A DNA stretch of 38,394 nucleotides. Source: Phycisphaerales bacterium. GTDB taxonomy: Bacteria; Planctomycetota; Phycisphaerae; UBA1845. The stretch spans positions 1 through 38,394 of the forward strand of contig QZJT01000133.1 in assembly GCA_003597935.1 (NCBI GenBank). Reading direction: 5' to 3'. Each line of letters begins with the position of its first letter. Position 1 is the first letter of the stretch. A model generated the notes under the pieces. It made no database searches. It saw only the letters and a list, made by a program, of their open reading frames with translations, and was not told the origin of the DNA. Both the position numbers and the translations under genes were made by a program. Positions 31,279 through 38,394 of the stretch are shown one piece after another.

Positions 31279-33390
31279 TCAACACCCTTCCTCGAGCGCG
31301 CACACGCCCACGGTGTGCGCTCCCGGCGCCTGGCCGGTGTACTTGACCTTGGCCTTGCCCTTGCGGTTGGTGGTGGCTTCCACCGGGTTTTCCCCGTCCA
31401 GCGTGAACGTCACCGGCGTGTCGGGCGTGGCTTTCTTCAGTGAACCCGTGACCTTGGTTCCGCCGCCCTTGCACTTGGCCGTCAGCACGGCCTCGGGGCC
31501 GCAAACGTCGCAGCGCGCGTCGAAGACGTACACGGATCCTGCCAGCGGCAGCCCGTGGTGCTCGTCGTGGCTCGCCCCGACCACGATCTCATCGTCCGCG
31601 ATTGCGGTGGCGATCCCGAACCAATCCCCCTCGGATGCATCGGCGGCTACCAGAGTCTCGCGCAGCGACCACTGCCCATCTGAACGAACAAATACGCTGG
31701 CGGACCCGGCGTCCACGCCGCCTTGGTGGTCATCCTGGTAGGCGCCGGCGACGACGAGATCCCCCGCCAGCGCCAGCCCGATGCTGGCGAAAAAGTCGCG
31801 TGCCCGCGGCTCCGCGGCGGTAAGCCTGGCCTGCTGCGACCAGACGCCGTTCGTGCGCACGAAGACGTGCGCGGCTCCCGCGTCCACCTCATCGTTGATT
31901 CTCTGGTTACTGCCCAACACCGCCGTGTCGCCGTCAAGAGTCACCTTCACCCCGCCGAAATCGCCCTCCTCCCAATCCTGCGCGATCAGGACGGCCTGTT
32001 CTTCCCAGACGTCCCCGCTGCGAACGAAGACCTGTGCCGAGCCTCTCAACTCGTTGGAGGCTGGCGCGCCGATAACCGCGGTATCGCTGTCAACCGCAAC
32101 ATCCGCACCTAAGAAATCAAACGGACCAGCGCCGTCCCACTGCGCCTGAAGGATCCACTCTCCGTTCGATAGCACGAAGACATACGCGGAACCGGAAGGC
32201 CGGGCATTGGGCGCGCCGAGCACGATGGTCGCGCCATTGATGGCCACCGCCTCCCCCAGCGTGGCATTGTCCTGGGCGTCCGGCGCGATCAGCTTGGCCG
32301 TCTGTGGCCAGGCGTTTCCGGTTCGCTCAAAGACGTAGGCGGCCCCGGGGTTGCTGAAACCGGAGTGATCGGCGTTGCGGGCACCGATCACCGCCACATC
32401 GCCGTCTATCGCCACCCCACTGCCGAACTCGTCCCCATCAGCGGCGTCGTCCGCCGTAAGCCTGGCCTGCGGCAGCCACGCCCCATATCGGCGCTCGAAT
32501 ACGTAGACGGAGCCAGCGTCCGTACCGCCTTCATGATCGTCCAGCAGGGCGCCGACCAGCATCGTGTCACCGTCGACGGCGATCCGCGCCCCGAAGCGAT
32601 CGTCGGCGCCCGCGTCCGACGCGATCAGGTTGCCCTCACAAATCCTCGGGAAATCCCCAATCGGCGCCCCCTCCACCCAGCGCGGCTGGGCGCCCCCTCC
32701 GCCGAGTTGTCCATCCAGGCCGGTGGGGCTGTCGTCGCGGAAGACCTCGCCCGCCCCCTCATCAAACCGCCAGTATCCAATCAGTCCCGGCTCGTCGCCG
32801 TAGAGCGGCAGGTCCCAGTTGTCCTCGACTTCCTCCGGACTCAGCGCCCGGTCCCACAGGCGCAGCTCGTCCAGTGCCCCCACACTGTACTCGTCCCCGC
32901 CTGACGGGCCGAAGCCCAGATACATCGGCTGCGCGTTTGTAGGCTGCACGTCGGCCGTGAAAGCCCTCTCCCCGATCGGCGACCCGTTCACGAAGAACCG
33001 GATGAGGCCCGCGCCACGCTCGTACGTCATGGCCACGTGATACCACTGGCCCAGCGTCGCCCGCCATGGCGCACCGGCCGAAGGGCCGGGGCCGGGCACG
33101 AAGTTCAGGTCCGGGGCGTTGCCCGACTGGTACGTCTGAAACGTCCAGCCGAAATCCCTGGAACTGTTATATTTGTCCGCCACGATGTACCATCCCTGCG
33201 GGATCCGGTCGATCCGGACCCATGCCTCGATGGTTAGCCGATCTTGGGCCTCGATCTGGTGGAAGACCGGATGGTCCGGCAGTACCGCGTAGTCGTTGCC
33301 GTCGAAGTACAAAGCCGTGTTGTCGGCCCGCGCGCCACCGGCAACGCCGATGGCCACGAGAATCGCGCCTGAATAACGGTGCGCGACCAT
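31279..33390 (-). CDS. Exported LamG/FG-GAP propeller protein with C-terminal four-Cys module (propeller protein 3)
   Basis: A 703-residue protein with a signal peptide (1-22, 'GAILVAIGVAGGARA'). A LamG/concanavalin-type domain (about 24-240) has 'ALYFDGNDYAVLPDHP', 'FTIEAWV'-like 'LTIEAWVRID', 'WYHVAMTYE' and 'LDELRLWDRALSPEEV'. Seven FG-GAP_2-type repeats (about 260-625) follow, each 'FG..VAIDGD..VIGA......G.AYVF'. The last 74 residues (31282-31503) are the same four-Cys module as in the two WD40 proteins. LamG domains bind glycans or proteins. A longer frame to 33510 exists but translates the palindromic element (copy D), so the start at 33390 with its signal peptide is preferred. Confidence 0.88.
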   Translation of the reverse strand: MVAHRYSGAILVAIGVAGGARADNTALYFDGNDYAVLPDHPVFHQIEAQDRLTIEAWVRIDRIPQGWYIVADKYNSSRDFGWTFQTYQSGNAPDLNFVPGPGPSAGAPWRATLGQWYHVAMTYERGAGLIRFFVNGSPIGERAFTADVQPTNAQPMYLGFGPSGGDEYSVGALDELRLWDRALSPEEVEDNWDLPLYGDEPGLIGYWRFDEGAGEVFRDDSPTGLDGQLGGGGAQPRWVEGAPIGDFPRICEGNLIASDAGADDRFGARIAVDGDTMLVGALLDDHEGGTDAGSVYVFERRYGAWLPQARLTADDAADGDEFGSGVAIDGDVAVIGARNADHSGFSNPGAAYVFERTGNAWPQTAKLIAPDAQDNATLGEAVAINGATIVLGAPNARPSGSAYVFVLSNGEWILQAQWDGAGPFDFLGADVAVDSDTAVIGAPASNELRGSAQVFVRSGDVWEEQAVLIAQDWEEGDFGGVKVTLDGDTAVLGSNQRINDEVDAGAAHVFVRTNGVWSQQARLTAAEPRARDFFASIGLALAGDLVVAGAYQDDHQGGVDAGSASVFVRSDGQWSLRETLVAADASEGDWFGIATAIADDEIVVGASHDEHHGLPLAGSVYVFDARCDVCGPEAVLTAKCKGGGTKVTGSLKKATPDTPVTFTLDGENPVEATTNRKGKAKVKYTGQAPGAHTVGVCALEEGC

Positions 33391-33887
33391 GCGCCTGCAG
33401 CGAGCCGCGGGCTTTAGCCCGCGCGGAGTTTCCGTTCGGTGCCTGCGTACAGATCGCACACGGTCATCTAGAGTTCTCAGCATCCCCTGAAACATCGTCC
33501 TGCCTCCCATTGATTCCGAATCGGTCGGGATTCACTGCCTGTTGCGCGACTACGCTCGCCGCCGGTTGAACCTTCCTGACCGTCATAGGCGACAACCTGT
33601 AGGCTGGAACTCAGGAGGTTAATGTCCCCATCCGCGCGGGGCACCAGGACCGATGAGACCAATGACGCGCCACAGACCGCCGAACTGAACAACTAATTTC
33701 GCATGTGTCGTCGCTCCTGCCGCAATGTGCAAAGCGGCCGCAACCGAACGCCCCGGACCATCCGGACGACATGGTTCGAATCCTCGAAGCGACCGCCAGC
33801 ATGACAGCGGAACCGGTCCATCTTCTGGAGGAACGGTCTTCGGCCCAAAGCAGCGTACCTGAACTCTCGGCTGCGAATCTATTACCC
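33391..33887. other. 497-bp gap, contains palindromic element copy D
   Basis: Between the LamG gene and the LuxR-type gene, both on the minus strand. Repeat D lies within 10 bp of the LamG start codon. Short frames here are not protein-like. Confidence 0.5.
33399..33432 (+). repeat. Dispersed palindromic element, copy D
   Basis: Contains GAGCCGCGGGCTTTAGCCCG followed by CGCGGAG, matching the core of copies B and C. It forms a long stem and lies in the untranslated leader of the LamG gene. Confidence 0.85.
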
Positions 33888-34325
33888 TCAAGGGGTAGGT
33901 CCGTAAGGGGTAGGCTCGTTCCGCTCAGGCGCACTATCCGGGGGCGCGCCGGCCGGGGCCGCGCCGAGCAGGCAGCGATGCACCAGCCACAGCACGAGCT
34001 GGAGTCGGCTGGTGCAGCCGCACTTGCGCAGCACCGCCTGGCGGTGCTTGCGGGCCGTCTCCAGGCTCACGCCGAGTTCAGCCGCAATGTCCGCGTCGGA
34101 CAGACCTCGGGTCAGCGCCGTCAAGACCTCCGCCTCGCGCGGGGTCAGGCCGCAGGTTCGAGAAACCTGGGCGACCTCGTTTGCGGACAGCAGCCGTGGG
34201 AAGCTGCCAGTGCGGCCGTCGCCGTATGAGCGCTTCGGGCGCTGCGATGCCGGTTCCGAGGGCGCGGGAGGATCCGGTTGGCCCGGGCCAGGACGCGCCA
34301 TACGCCGAGCGCCTCTTTTCACCAA
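33888..34325 (-). CDS. LuxR-type HTH transcriptional regulator
   Basis: A 145-residue (or 137 from ATG at 34301) DNA-binding protein. The C-terminal half is a GerE/LuxR four-helix domain: 'LTPREAEVLTALTRGLSDA', then 'DIAAELGVSLETARKHRQAV' and 'VLRKCGCTSRLQLVLW'. No receiver or autoinducer domain is present; the N-terminal 50 residues are Pro/Arg-rich and disordered. Single-domain LuxR proteins may act as effectors or need a partner. TTG at 34325 or GTG at 34322 are alternative starts. It is the first minus-strand gene upstream of the propeller genes and divergent from the sigma factor gene. Confidence 0.82.
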   Translation of the reverse strand: MVKRGARRMARPGPGQPDPPAPSEPASQRPKRSYGDGRTGSFPRLLSANEVAQVSRTCGLTPREAEVLTALTRGLSDADIAAELGVSLETARKHRQAVLRKCGCTSRLQLVLWLVHRCLLGAAPAGAPPDSAPERNEPTPYGPTP

Positions 34326-34638
34326 CTACCCCGCCGGACGGACCGCATCGTCAGTGCTGCAAACCATTGATATACATCCAGTTGTGCGCGCTCGAGGCGA
34401 CGGATCGGCCCGCCGCCGCGTGCTCGCACCTCATTCGCGCTTCTTAAGGAAAGGCGCAAACGACCGCTCAAAAGCGCAGACGGTGGCAGGTGGGGTGTCA
34501 CGCAAAAACAACCAGTGTTCGCTTGCAATGAGCGATCTGCTATGATGGTGGCGGCGCCGGGATCATCGCCACGATAGCAGGCTTCCACGCCGCGGGTGTC
34601 GGCGCGGTGAACAGAGGCAGCCGTAGCGGAGTCGGTTG
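34326..34638. other. 313-bp divergent intergenic region
   Basis: Between the LuxR-type gene (minus) and the sigma factor gene (plus). It holds the candidate promoter at 34518-34546 and an about 85-nt leader; no other gene is seen. Confidence 0.5.
34518..34546 (+). promoter_or_regulatory. Candidate extended -10 promoter for sigma-kinase operon
   Basis: TGC-TATGAT (34538-34546) is an extended -10 element; TTCGCT at 34518-34523 is a weak -35 at 17-nt spacing. The leader to the start codon would be about 85 nt. Confidence 0.45.
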
Positions 34639-35226
34639 ATGTCGTCAGGGACAAGCAGCGATTGCCGGCAGCCATGGTACCCGGCCCTCTACGAGCAGTT
34701 GCGTCAGACGGCCCGCAAACTCGTGCGGCGTGAGCGCACGAAGGGACTGCTCCAACCGACGGCGTTGCTCCACGAGGCCTACGTCAAACTGGCACGGCAG
34801 CGTAACTTCCTGACGAGAACGCACTTCTTCGCCGCCGCCGTCGGGGAGATGCGGCGTGTGCTGGTGGACCACGCCCGCAGAGAGCAGGCGGTCAAGCGCG
34901 GCGGCAGGCACGGCCGGCTGCTGCTCGACACGCGCGTTCTCGCCTTTTCGCGGCCGACGGTGGATTTGACGGAGCTTCACGACGCGCTGGAATCCCTGGC
35001 CGCCCTCTCGTCCCGGCAGGCCCGCGTGGTCGAGTTGCGGTTCCTGGCCGGGCTCAGCGAGGAGGAAACGGCGGCAGAACTCGGCGTGTCGCGCCGCACC
35101 GTGCAGCAGGACTGGCGCGGCGCCAGGGCCTGGCTGAGGCGCGAATTAAGCGGCGAACAACCGACGCCCCAACCGCGCGTGCTCGACTCGCGCAATGATG
35201 CACCACGCTCTGCGGCCGCACCCTGA
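34639..35226 (+). CDS. ECF-like RNA polymerase sigma factor (TIGR02999 type)
   Basis: A 195-residue sigma-70-type factor. Region 2 is 'LYEQLRQTARKLVRRER', 'LQPTALLHEAYVKLARQ', 'HFFAAAVGEMRRVLVDHAR'. Region 4 is 'LEALAALSSRQARVVELR'-like: 'LAALSSRQARVVELRFLAG' then 'EETAAELGVSRRTVQQDWR'. This is the ECF variant common in planctomycetes and acidobacteria and often next to a Ser/Thr kinase. ATG at 34639 directly follows an in-frame TTG (34636). The end overlaps or abuts the kinase gene, so they form one operon. The kinase may control the sigma factor or its regulator; no classical anti-sigma gene is seen. Confidence 0.93.
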   Translation: MSSGTSSDCRQPWYPALYEQLRQTARKLVRRERTKGLLQPTALLHEAYVKLARQRNFLTRTHFFAAAVGEMRRVLVDHARREQAVKRGGRHGRLLLDTRVLAFSRPTVDLTELHDALESLAALSSRQARVVELRFLAGLSEEETAAELGVSRRTVQQDWRGARAWLRRELSGEQPTPQPRVLDSRNDAPRSAAAP

Positions 35227-35239
35227 TCGGTCCTCCCTG

Positions 35240-37537
35240 ATGACGCCCGAACGACATCAACGAGCCATGGAGTTGTTCAACGCCGCGGTCGGTCTTTCCC
35301 CGGTGGAGAGACCGAGCTTCGTTCGTCGTGCGTGCGGCGCGGACGTGGACTTGATGGACGAGGTCGCTTCGCTGCTGACTTGGGATGCGCCCACCCATCC
35401 GGGAGATTCGTCCTCCGAAGACGGCAGGGCCGACGAGGACGTTGGACGTGGGCAGATACCCGGACGGATCGGGCCGTACGATGTCGCCGACCAGCTCGGC
35501 GCGGGTGGCATGGCCATCGTGTACCGGGCGAGACAGGCGCATCCCGAACGGTTCGTAGCGCTCAAGGTCCTGCGCACGGGCGGCGCCGACTCCCTGTCTT
35601 CGCAGCGGTTCAAGCGCGAGATCGACGTGCTCGCCCGGCTGCGCCATCCAGGCATCGCCCAGATCTATGACGCGGGCACGGCGAACGACGGAGGCGCCGT
35701 CGTTTCCTATTTCGCGATGGAACTGGTGGAGGGGGAACCGCTGACGACCTTCGCCGACGCGCAGTTCCTTGACCGGAACCAGCGTCTGCAGTTGCTCATT
35801 CGCGTCTGCGAAGCGGTGGAGTACGCCCACCAGCGCGGCGTCATTCATCGCGACCTCAAGCCGGCCAACATCCTCGTGGAGAAGGCGGATGGCGCCGGCC
35901 GTCCGCGCGTCCTCGACTTCGGCATCGCCCGGCTCCTCGAACCGCACGAAGCCGGATCCGCGTTCGTCACCCGCGAGCATCGCATCGTCGGCACGCTGGC
36001 GTATATGAGCCCGGAGCAACTGAACGGCGACCACGCCATCGACACGCGCGCCGACGTGTTCGCGCTGGGGGCCGTCGGATACGAACTGCTCGCCGGCCGG
36101 ACTCCGCTCGACGTCTCCTGCCTGTCGATGATCAGCGCCATCGGGCGGATCCGGTCGCAGACGCCGCCGCCGCTGGGCCAGCTTCAACCGGTGTGTCGAG
36201 GAGACCTCAGTCTGATTTTCGACAAGGCGCTCGCCAAGGACCCGCAGGAGCGCTACGCTTCGGTGGCGGCGTTCGCTGAAGACCTCCGGGCCTTTCTTGA
36301 AAACCGCCCGATACAGGCCCGCGCGCTGGGCCGCCTGTACCTCTTCCGCAAGTTCTCACAGCGTAACCCGCTGACGGTCGCGCTGGTGGGCTTGAGCCTG
36401 ATCACTCTCATCGCCGGCACGGTGGGTACCAGTCTGGGCCTGCTCGCCGCCCGCCGCGCCAACCTTGAATTGCAGGACCAACTGGCCCAGACCACGGACT
36501 CGGCCCGATTCCTGGTTCGGGAGGTCGTCGCCCGCCTGGATGCCGTGGCCGGCACGGCGGAGGTCCGACGGGCGATGCTCGAGCGGCTGCTGGCCCAGAT
36601 CGAAGACCTCAGACGGCGCGACCCGCGTAACCTGAACCTGATGGAAGACCATGCCGTCGTTTTCACCTGCATTTCAGACGTGTTGTTTCCGACCGACCGG
36701 CTGAATGAAGCGCTGGACCTGCGCCACAAGGCGCTCGACCTCTACCGCGAGTTGGCCGATCTTGACCCGCAATCACCGGCGCGGAAAGCCGCAGTCTCCA
36801 TCGCGCTCGTCAAAGAGGGAGACGTGCATAAAGCGTTGACCCAGTGGGACCTCGCGCGCGAACACTATGAACGGGCGTATGCCATCGACCAGGAACTGGT
36901 GGCGTCCGAGCCTGACTCCATCTGGTTTCTGGACGACCTCGCCTGGAGCCACGACCGCCTCGGGCAGCTTGCGATGATCTTGGGCGAATTGGACGAGGCC
37001 GAACGGCACTTCCGGAGCCGGCTGGCAATCAACCACCGCCTGCTCGAACTTGCTCCCGACCGGCACGCCACGCGCCACGGCATCGTCTCCATCAACACCT
37101 TGCTGGCGGAGCTTGCCCAGCGGCGCGGCGACGAGGATTCCCGCGAATCACATCTTCGCGCCGCGTACGCCGCCGCCGAGCGACTCGCCGCCGAACTGCC
37201 TCACCACCGGTTGTACGTCGAAGTGTTGTGCCACGCCTCGCGCGATCTGGGTACGTTCCTTGCCGGCTCTCAGAACGCCGCGGATGCGAAACCGTATCTT
37301 GACCGGGCCGTCCAACTGGCCGCACGGCTCCACGCGCTCGATCCCGGCGACGTCCATACGCTCAACGTCTATGCCGATACGCTCCTCTATCGTGGACAGA
37401 TGTTCCTCGCGCAGGGTGACCGTGCTCTGGCGGACGCGGATTCCCAGATGGCGCGCCAACTGTCCGCGGGCGTGCAAGACGGATCCACAAAAGGGCAGCA
37501 AAGCCCGGCTGCTTCCAGGACGAGGTCGGCGCCGTGA
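35240..37537 (+). CDS. Ser/Thr protein kinase with transmembrane helix and TPR-like C-terminus
   Basis: A 765-residue Hanks-type kinase. N-terminal helical segment 'MTPERHQRAMELFNAAVGLS' (conserved start in this group), then the kinase domain (about 78-340): glycine loop GAGGMAIVY (86-94), K108 in 'VALKVL', catalytic loop HRDLKPAN (202-209), DFG (225-227), 'YMSPEQ'. One membrane helix (about 378-400) is followed by a large extracytoplasmic helical domain with TPR-like repeats ('REHYERAYAIDQELVASEP', 'EAERHFRSRLAINHRLLEL'). It probably senses an external signal and phosphorylates cytoplasmic targets, perhaps the co-transcribed sigma factor. ATG at 35240 preferred over 35195, which would overlap the sigma gene. 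The stop is followed at once by a GGCGCCC array. Confidence 0.93.
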   Translation: MTPERHQRAMELFNAAVGLSPVERPSFVRRACGADVDLMDEVASLLTWDAPTHPGDSSSEDGRADEDVGRGQIPGRIGPYDVADQLGAGGMAIVYRARQAHPERFVALKVLRTGGADSLSSQRFKREIDVLARLRHPGIAQIYDAGTANDGGAVVSYFAMELVEGEPLTTFADAQFLDRNQRLQLLIRVCEAVEYAHQRGVIHRDLKPANILVEKADGAGRPRVLDFGIARLLEPHEAGSAFVTREHRIVGTLAYMSPEQLNGDHAIDTRADVFALGAVGYELLAGRTPLDVSCLSMISAIGRIRSQTPPPLGQLQPVCRGDLSLIFDKALAKDPQERYASVAAFAEDLRAFLENRPIQARALGRLYLFRKFSQRNPLTVALVGLSLITLIAGTVGTSLGLLAARRANLELQDQLAQTTDSARFLVREVVARLDAVAGTAEVRRAMLERLLAQIEDLRRRDPRNLNLMEDHAVVFTCISDVLFPTDRLNEALDLRHKALDLYRELADLDPQSPARKAAVSIALVKEGDVHKALTQWDLAREHYERAYAIDQELVASEPDSIWFLDDLAWSHDRLGQLAMILGELDEAERHFRSRLAINHRLLELAPDRHATRHGIVSINTLLAELAQRRGDEDSRESHLRAAYAAAERLAAELPHHRLYVEVLCHASRDLGTFLAGSQNAADAKPYLDRAVQLAARLHALDPGDVHTLNVYADTLLYRGQMFLAQGDRALADADSQMARQLSAGVQDGSTKGQQSPAASRTRSAP

Positions 37538-37565
37538 GGCGCCCGGCGCCCGGCGCCCGGCGCCC
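37538..37565. repeat. Period-7 tandem repeat GGCGCCC x4
   Basis: Four perfect units start on the base after the kinase stop codon. Each unit contains the self-complementary GGCGCC, so the transcript can fold on itself in several registers; it could serve as a stability element or terminator. Confidence 0.9.
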
Positions 37566-37680
37566 GACGGAGCCAACTCGAGGCGGTCCATCGATGCCGC
37601 GCGTGAGCCGGCGCATGACCTCGTCGACTTCCCGGGCAGCCACCCCGCAGTGAGACCCCCGTCACAGGCCCGGGATATCC

Positions 37681-37716
37681 ATCCCCTCGGTGCCCATCGG
37701 TGCCATCTGTGGTTGG
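37681..37716. repeat. Degenerate short repeat (CCATCSGTGCC-like)
   Basis: 'ccatcccctcggtgcccatcggtgccatctgtgg' in two pieces shows three decayed units of about 10-12 bp between the convergent kinase and EF-G genes. Weakly supported. Confidence 0.35.
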
Positions 37717-37744
37717 ATTCCTGATGCCGCCTCCGTGGACTGCA

Positions 37745-38394
37745 TCACGATCGCGTGGTCTTGCCGTCCCTGGCCCTGGCCTTGACCGCCTGGATGACCT
37801 CCTCCTGCACCTTGGCGGGCGTGCGGGCGTAGGCGCTGAACTCCATGGAGAACGTCGCCTGGCCCTGCGTCATCGAGCGCAGATCGGTCGAATAGCCGAA
37901 CATGTTCGCCAGCGGCACCTCGGCGGAGATGATGGTCGCGTTGCCCTTGGCCTCGGTATTGGTGATGATCCCCCGCCGCGAGGCGATGTTCCCGGACACC
38001 GCCCCCTGGAATTCGGTGGGCGTTTCGATCTCCACCCGCATAATCGGCTCCAGCAGCACCGGCCTGGCCTTCTGGATGGCCTGTTTGAAGGCGTCGCGGG
38101 CGCACACCTGGAACGCCAGGTCGGACGAGTCCACCGCGTGCGACGAACCGTCCTCCAGCACCATCTTCACGCCGACGACCTCGAACCCCGCCAGCGGACC
38201 CTTGCCACGGGCCATCTGAAAGCCCTTGTCCACCGAACCGATGTACTCGGTGGGCACGTTTCCGCCCTTCACCAGGTTCTCGAACTCGTAGTCCTTCCCC
38301 TCGCCGACCGGCAGCGGAATGAGCCTGCCGACGACGTGGGCGTACTGGCCGGAGCCGCCCGTCTGCCGCTTGTGGCGATAGTCGTATTCGACTT
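37745..38394 (-). CDS. fusA: Elongation factor G, C-terminal part (runs off window)
   Basis: The last about 216 residues of a translocation GTPase, domains IV and V: 'HKRQTGGSGQYAHVVGRLIP' at the window edge, then 'VPTEYIGSVDKGFQMA', 'LEPIMRVEIETPTEFQGAV', 'RRGIITNTEAKGNATII' and 'PLANMFGYSTDLRSMTQGQATFSMEFSAYA'. EF-G moves tRNA and mRNA through the ribosome; the loop at the tip of domain IV enters the decoding site. The GTPase domain lies beyond the window, so I cannot tell whether this is the main EF-G or one of the paralogues common in planctomycetes. The tail 'KARARDGKTTRS' is slightly long. Confidence 0.93.
   Translation of the reverse strand, partial: VEYDYRHKRQTGGSGQYAHVVGRLIPLPVGEGKDYEFENLVKGGNVPTEYIGSVDKGFQMARGKGPLAGFEVVGVKMVLEDGSSHAVDSSDLAFQVCARDAFKQAIQKARPVLLEPIMRVEIETPTEFQGAVSGNIASRRGIITNTEAKGNATIISAEVPLANMFGYSTDLRSMTQGQATFSMEFSAYARTPAKVQEEVIQAVKARARDGKTTRS

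Noticed and set aside
33391..33510. Longer N-terminus for the LamG protein
   Set aside because: The extension translates palindromic copy D and would bury the signal peptide; the start at 33390 is more sensible.
37662..37760. Extended, frameshifted C-terminus of EF-G (frame ending 'EGMDIPGL')
   Set aside because: EF-G already ends at a normal place; the other frame is a translation of the degenerate short repeat.

Overview
The window is GC-rich bacterial DNA, most likely a chromosome fragment of a planctomycete (Planctomycetota, perhaps Phycisphaerae-like). That placement is inferred from gene content and not from a marker gene. The pointers are an ECF-like sigma factor running into a Ser/Thr kinase with a TPR-like tail, large exported WD40 and FG-GAP/LamG proteins, a leucine-rich-repeat protein of the 'TDxGLxxL' type, GT-C glycosyltransferases, and intergenic short-period repeats.

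Layout. (1) 1-5862, plus strand: an IS256-type transposase remnant, a B12-binding radical SAM protein and two multi-pass GT-C-like glycosyltransferases. (2) 5922-6713, minus strand: tRNA-Leu(UAA) and a small membrane protein. (3) 6950-12088, plus strand: selB and selA overlapping by 4 nt, an SDR-type L-threonine dehydrogenase-like gene, and the C-terminal part of a hypoxanthine phosphoribosyltransferase (HPRT). (4) 12103-15279, minus strand: a compact three-gene cassette of HEPN protein, KGGVGR-type ParA/MinD-like ATPase and P-loop ATPase. It has overlapping ends and visibly lower GC and looks acquired. It is the best candidate for an undescribed, possibly defence-related, system. (5) 15695-24380: an unknown membrane-anchored protein, a PEP/pyruvate-binding protein without a phosphohistidine domain, dapF, a small acidic protein, then a plus-strand run of alpha/beta hydrolase, DUF971 protein, double thioredoxin-fold protein and sugar transferase. 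(6) 24512-34325, all minus: polyprenol/dolichol-kinase-like protein, LRR protein, thymidine kinase, two WD40 proteins, one LamG/FG-GAP protein and a LuxR-type regulator. The three propeller proteins end in the same 74-residue four-cysteine module although their propellers belong to different families. (7) 34639-37537, plus: ECF-like sigma factor and Ser/Thr kinase. (8) 37745-38394, minus: the C-terminal part of elongation factor G, running off the window.

How the genes work together. selB and selA form one selenocysteine-insertion unit, but no tRNA-Sec, selD or selenoprotein is visible here. The glycosyltransferases, sugar transferase and polyprenol-kinase-like gene suggest surface-glycan and lipid-carrier functions, though they are not in one operon. 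The propeller genes look like one expanded family of exported proteins next to three regulators (LuxR, ECF sigma, kinase). Regulation of the one by the other is only inferred.

Non-coding structure is unusually rich. There are four copies of a GC-rich palindromic element (one inside a reading frame), period-7 and period-9 tandem repeats between genes, several G-runs of 8 or more inside genes, and four genes with a TATAAT/CATAAT hexamer 6-8 nt before the start codon, which would give leaderless or nearly leaderless mRNAs.
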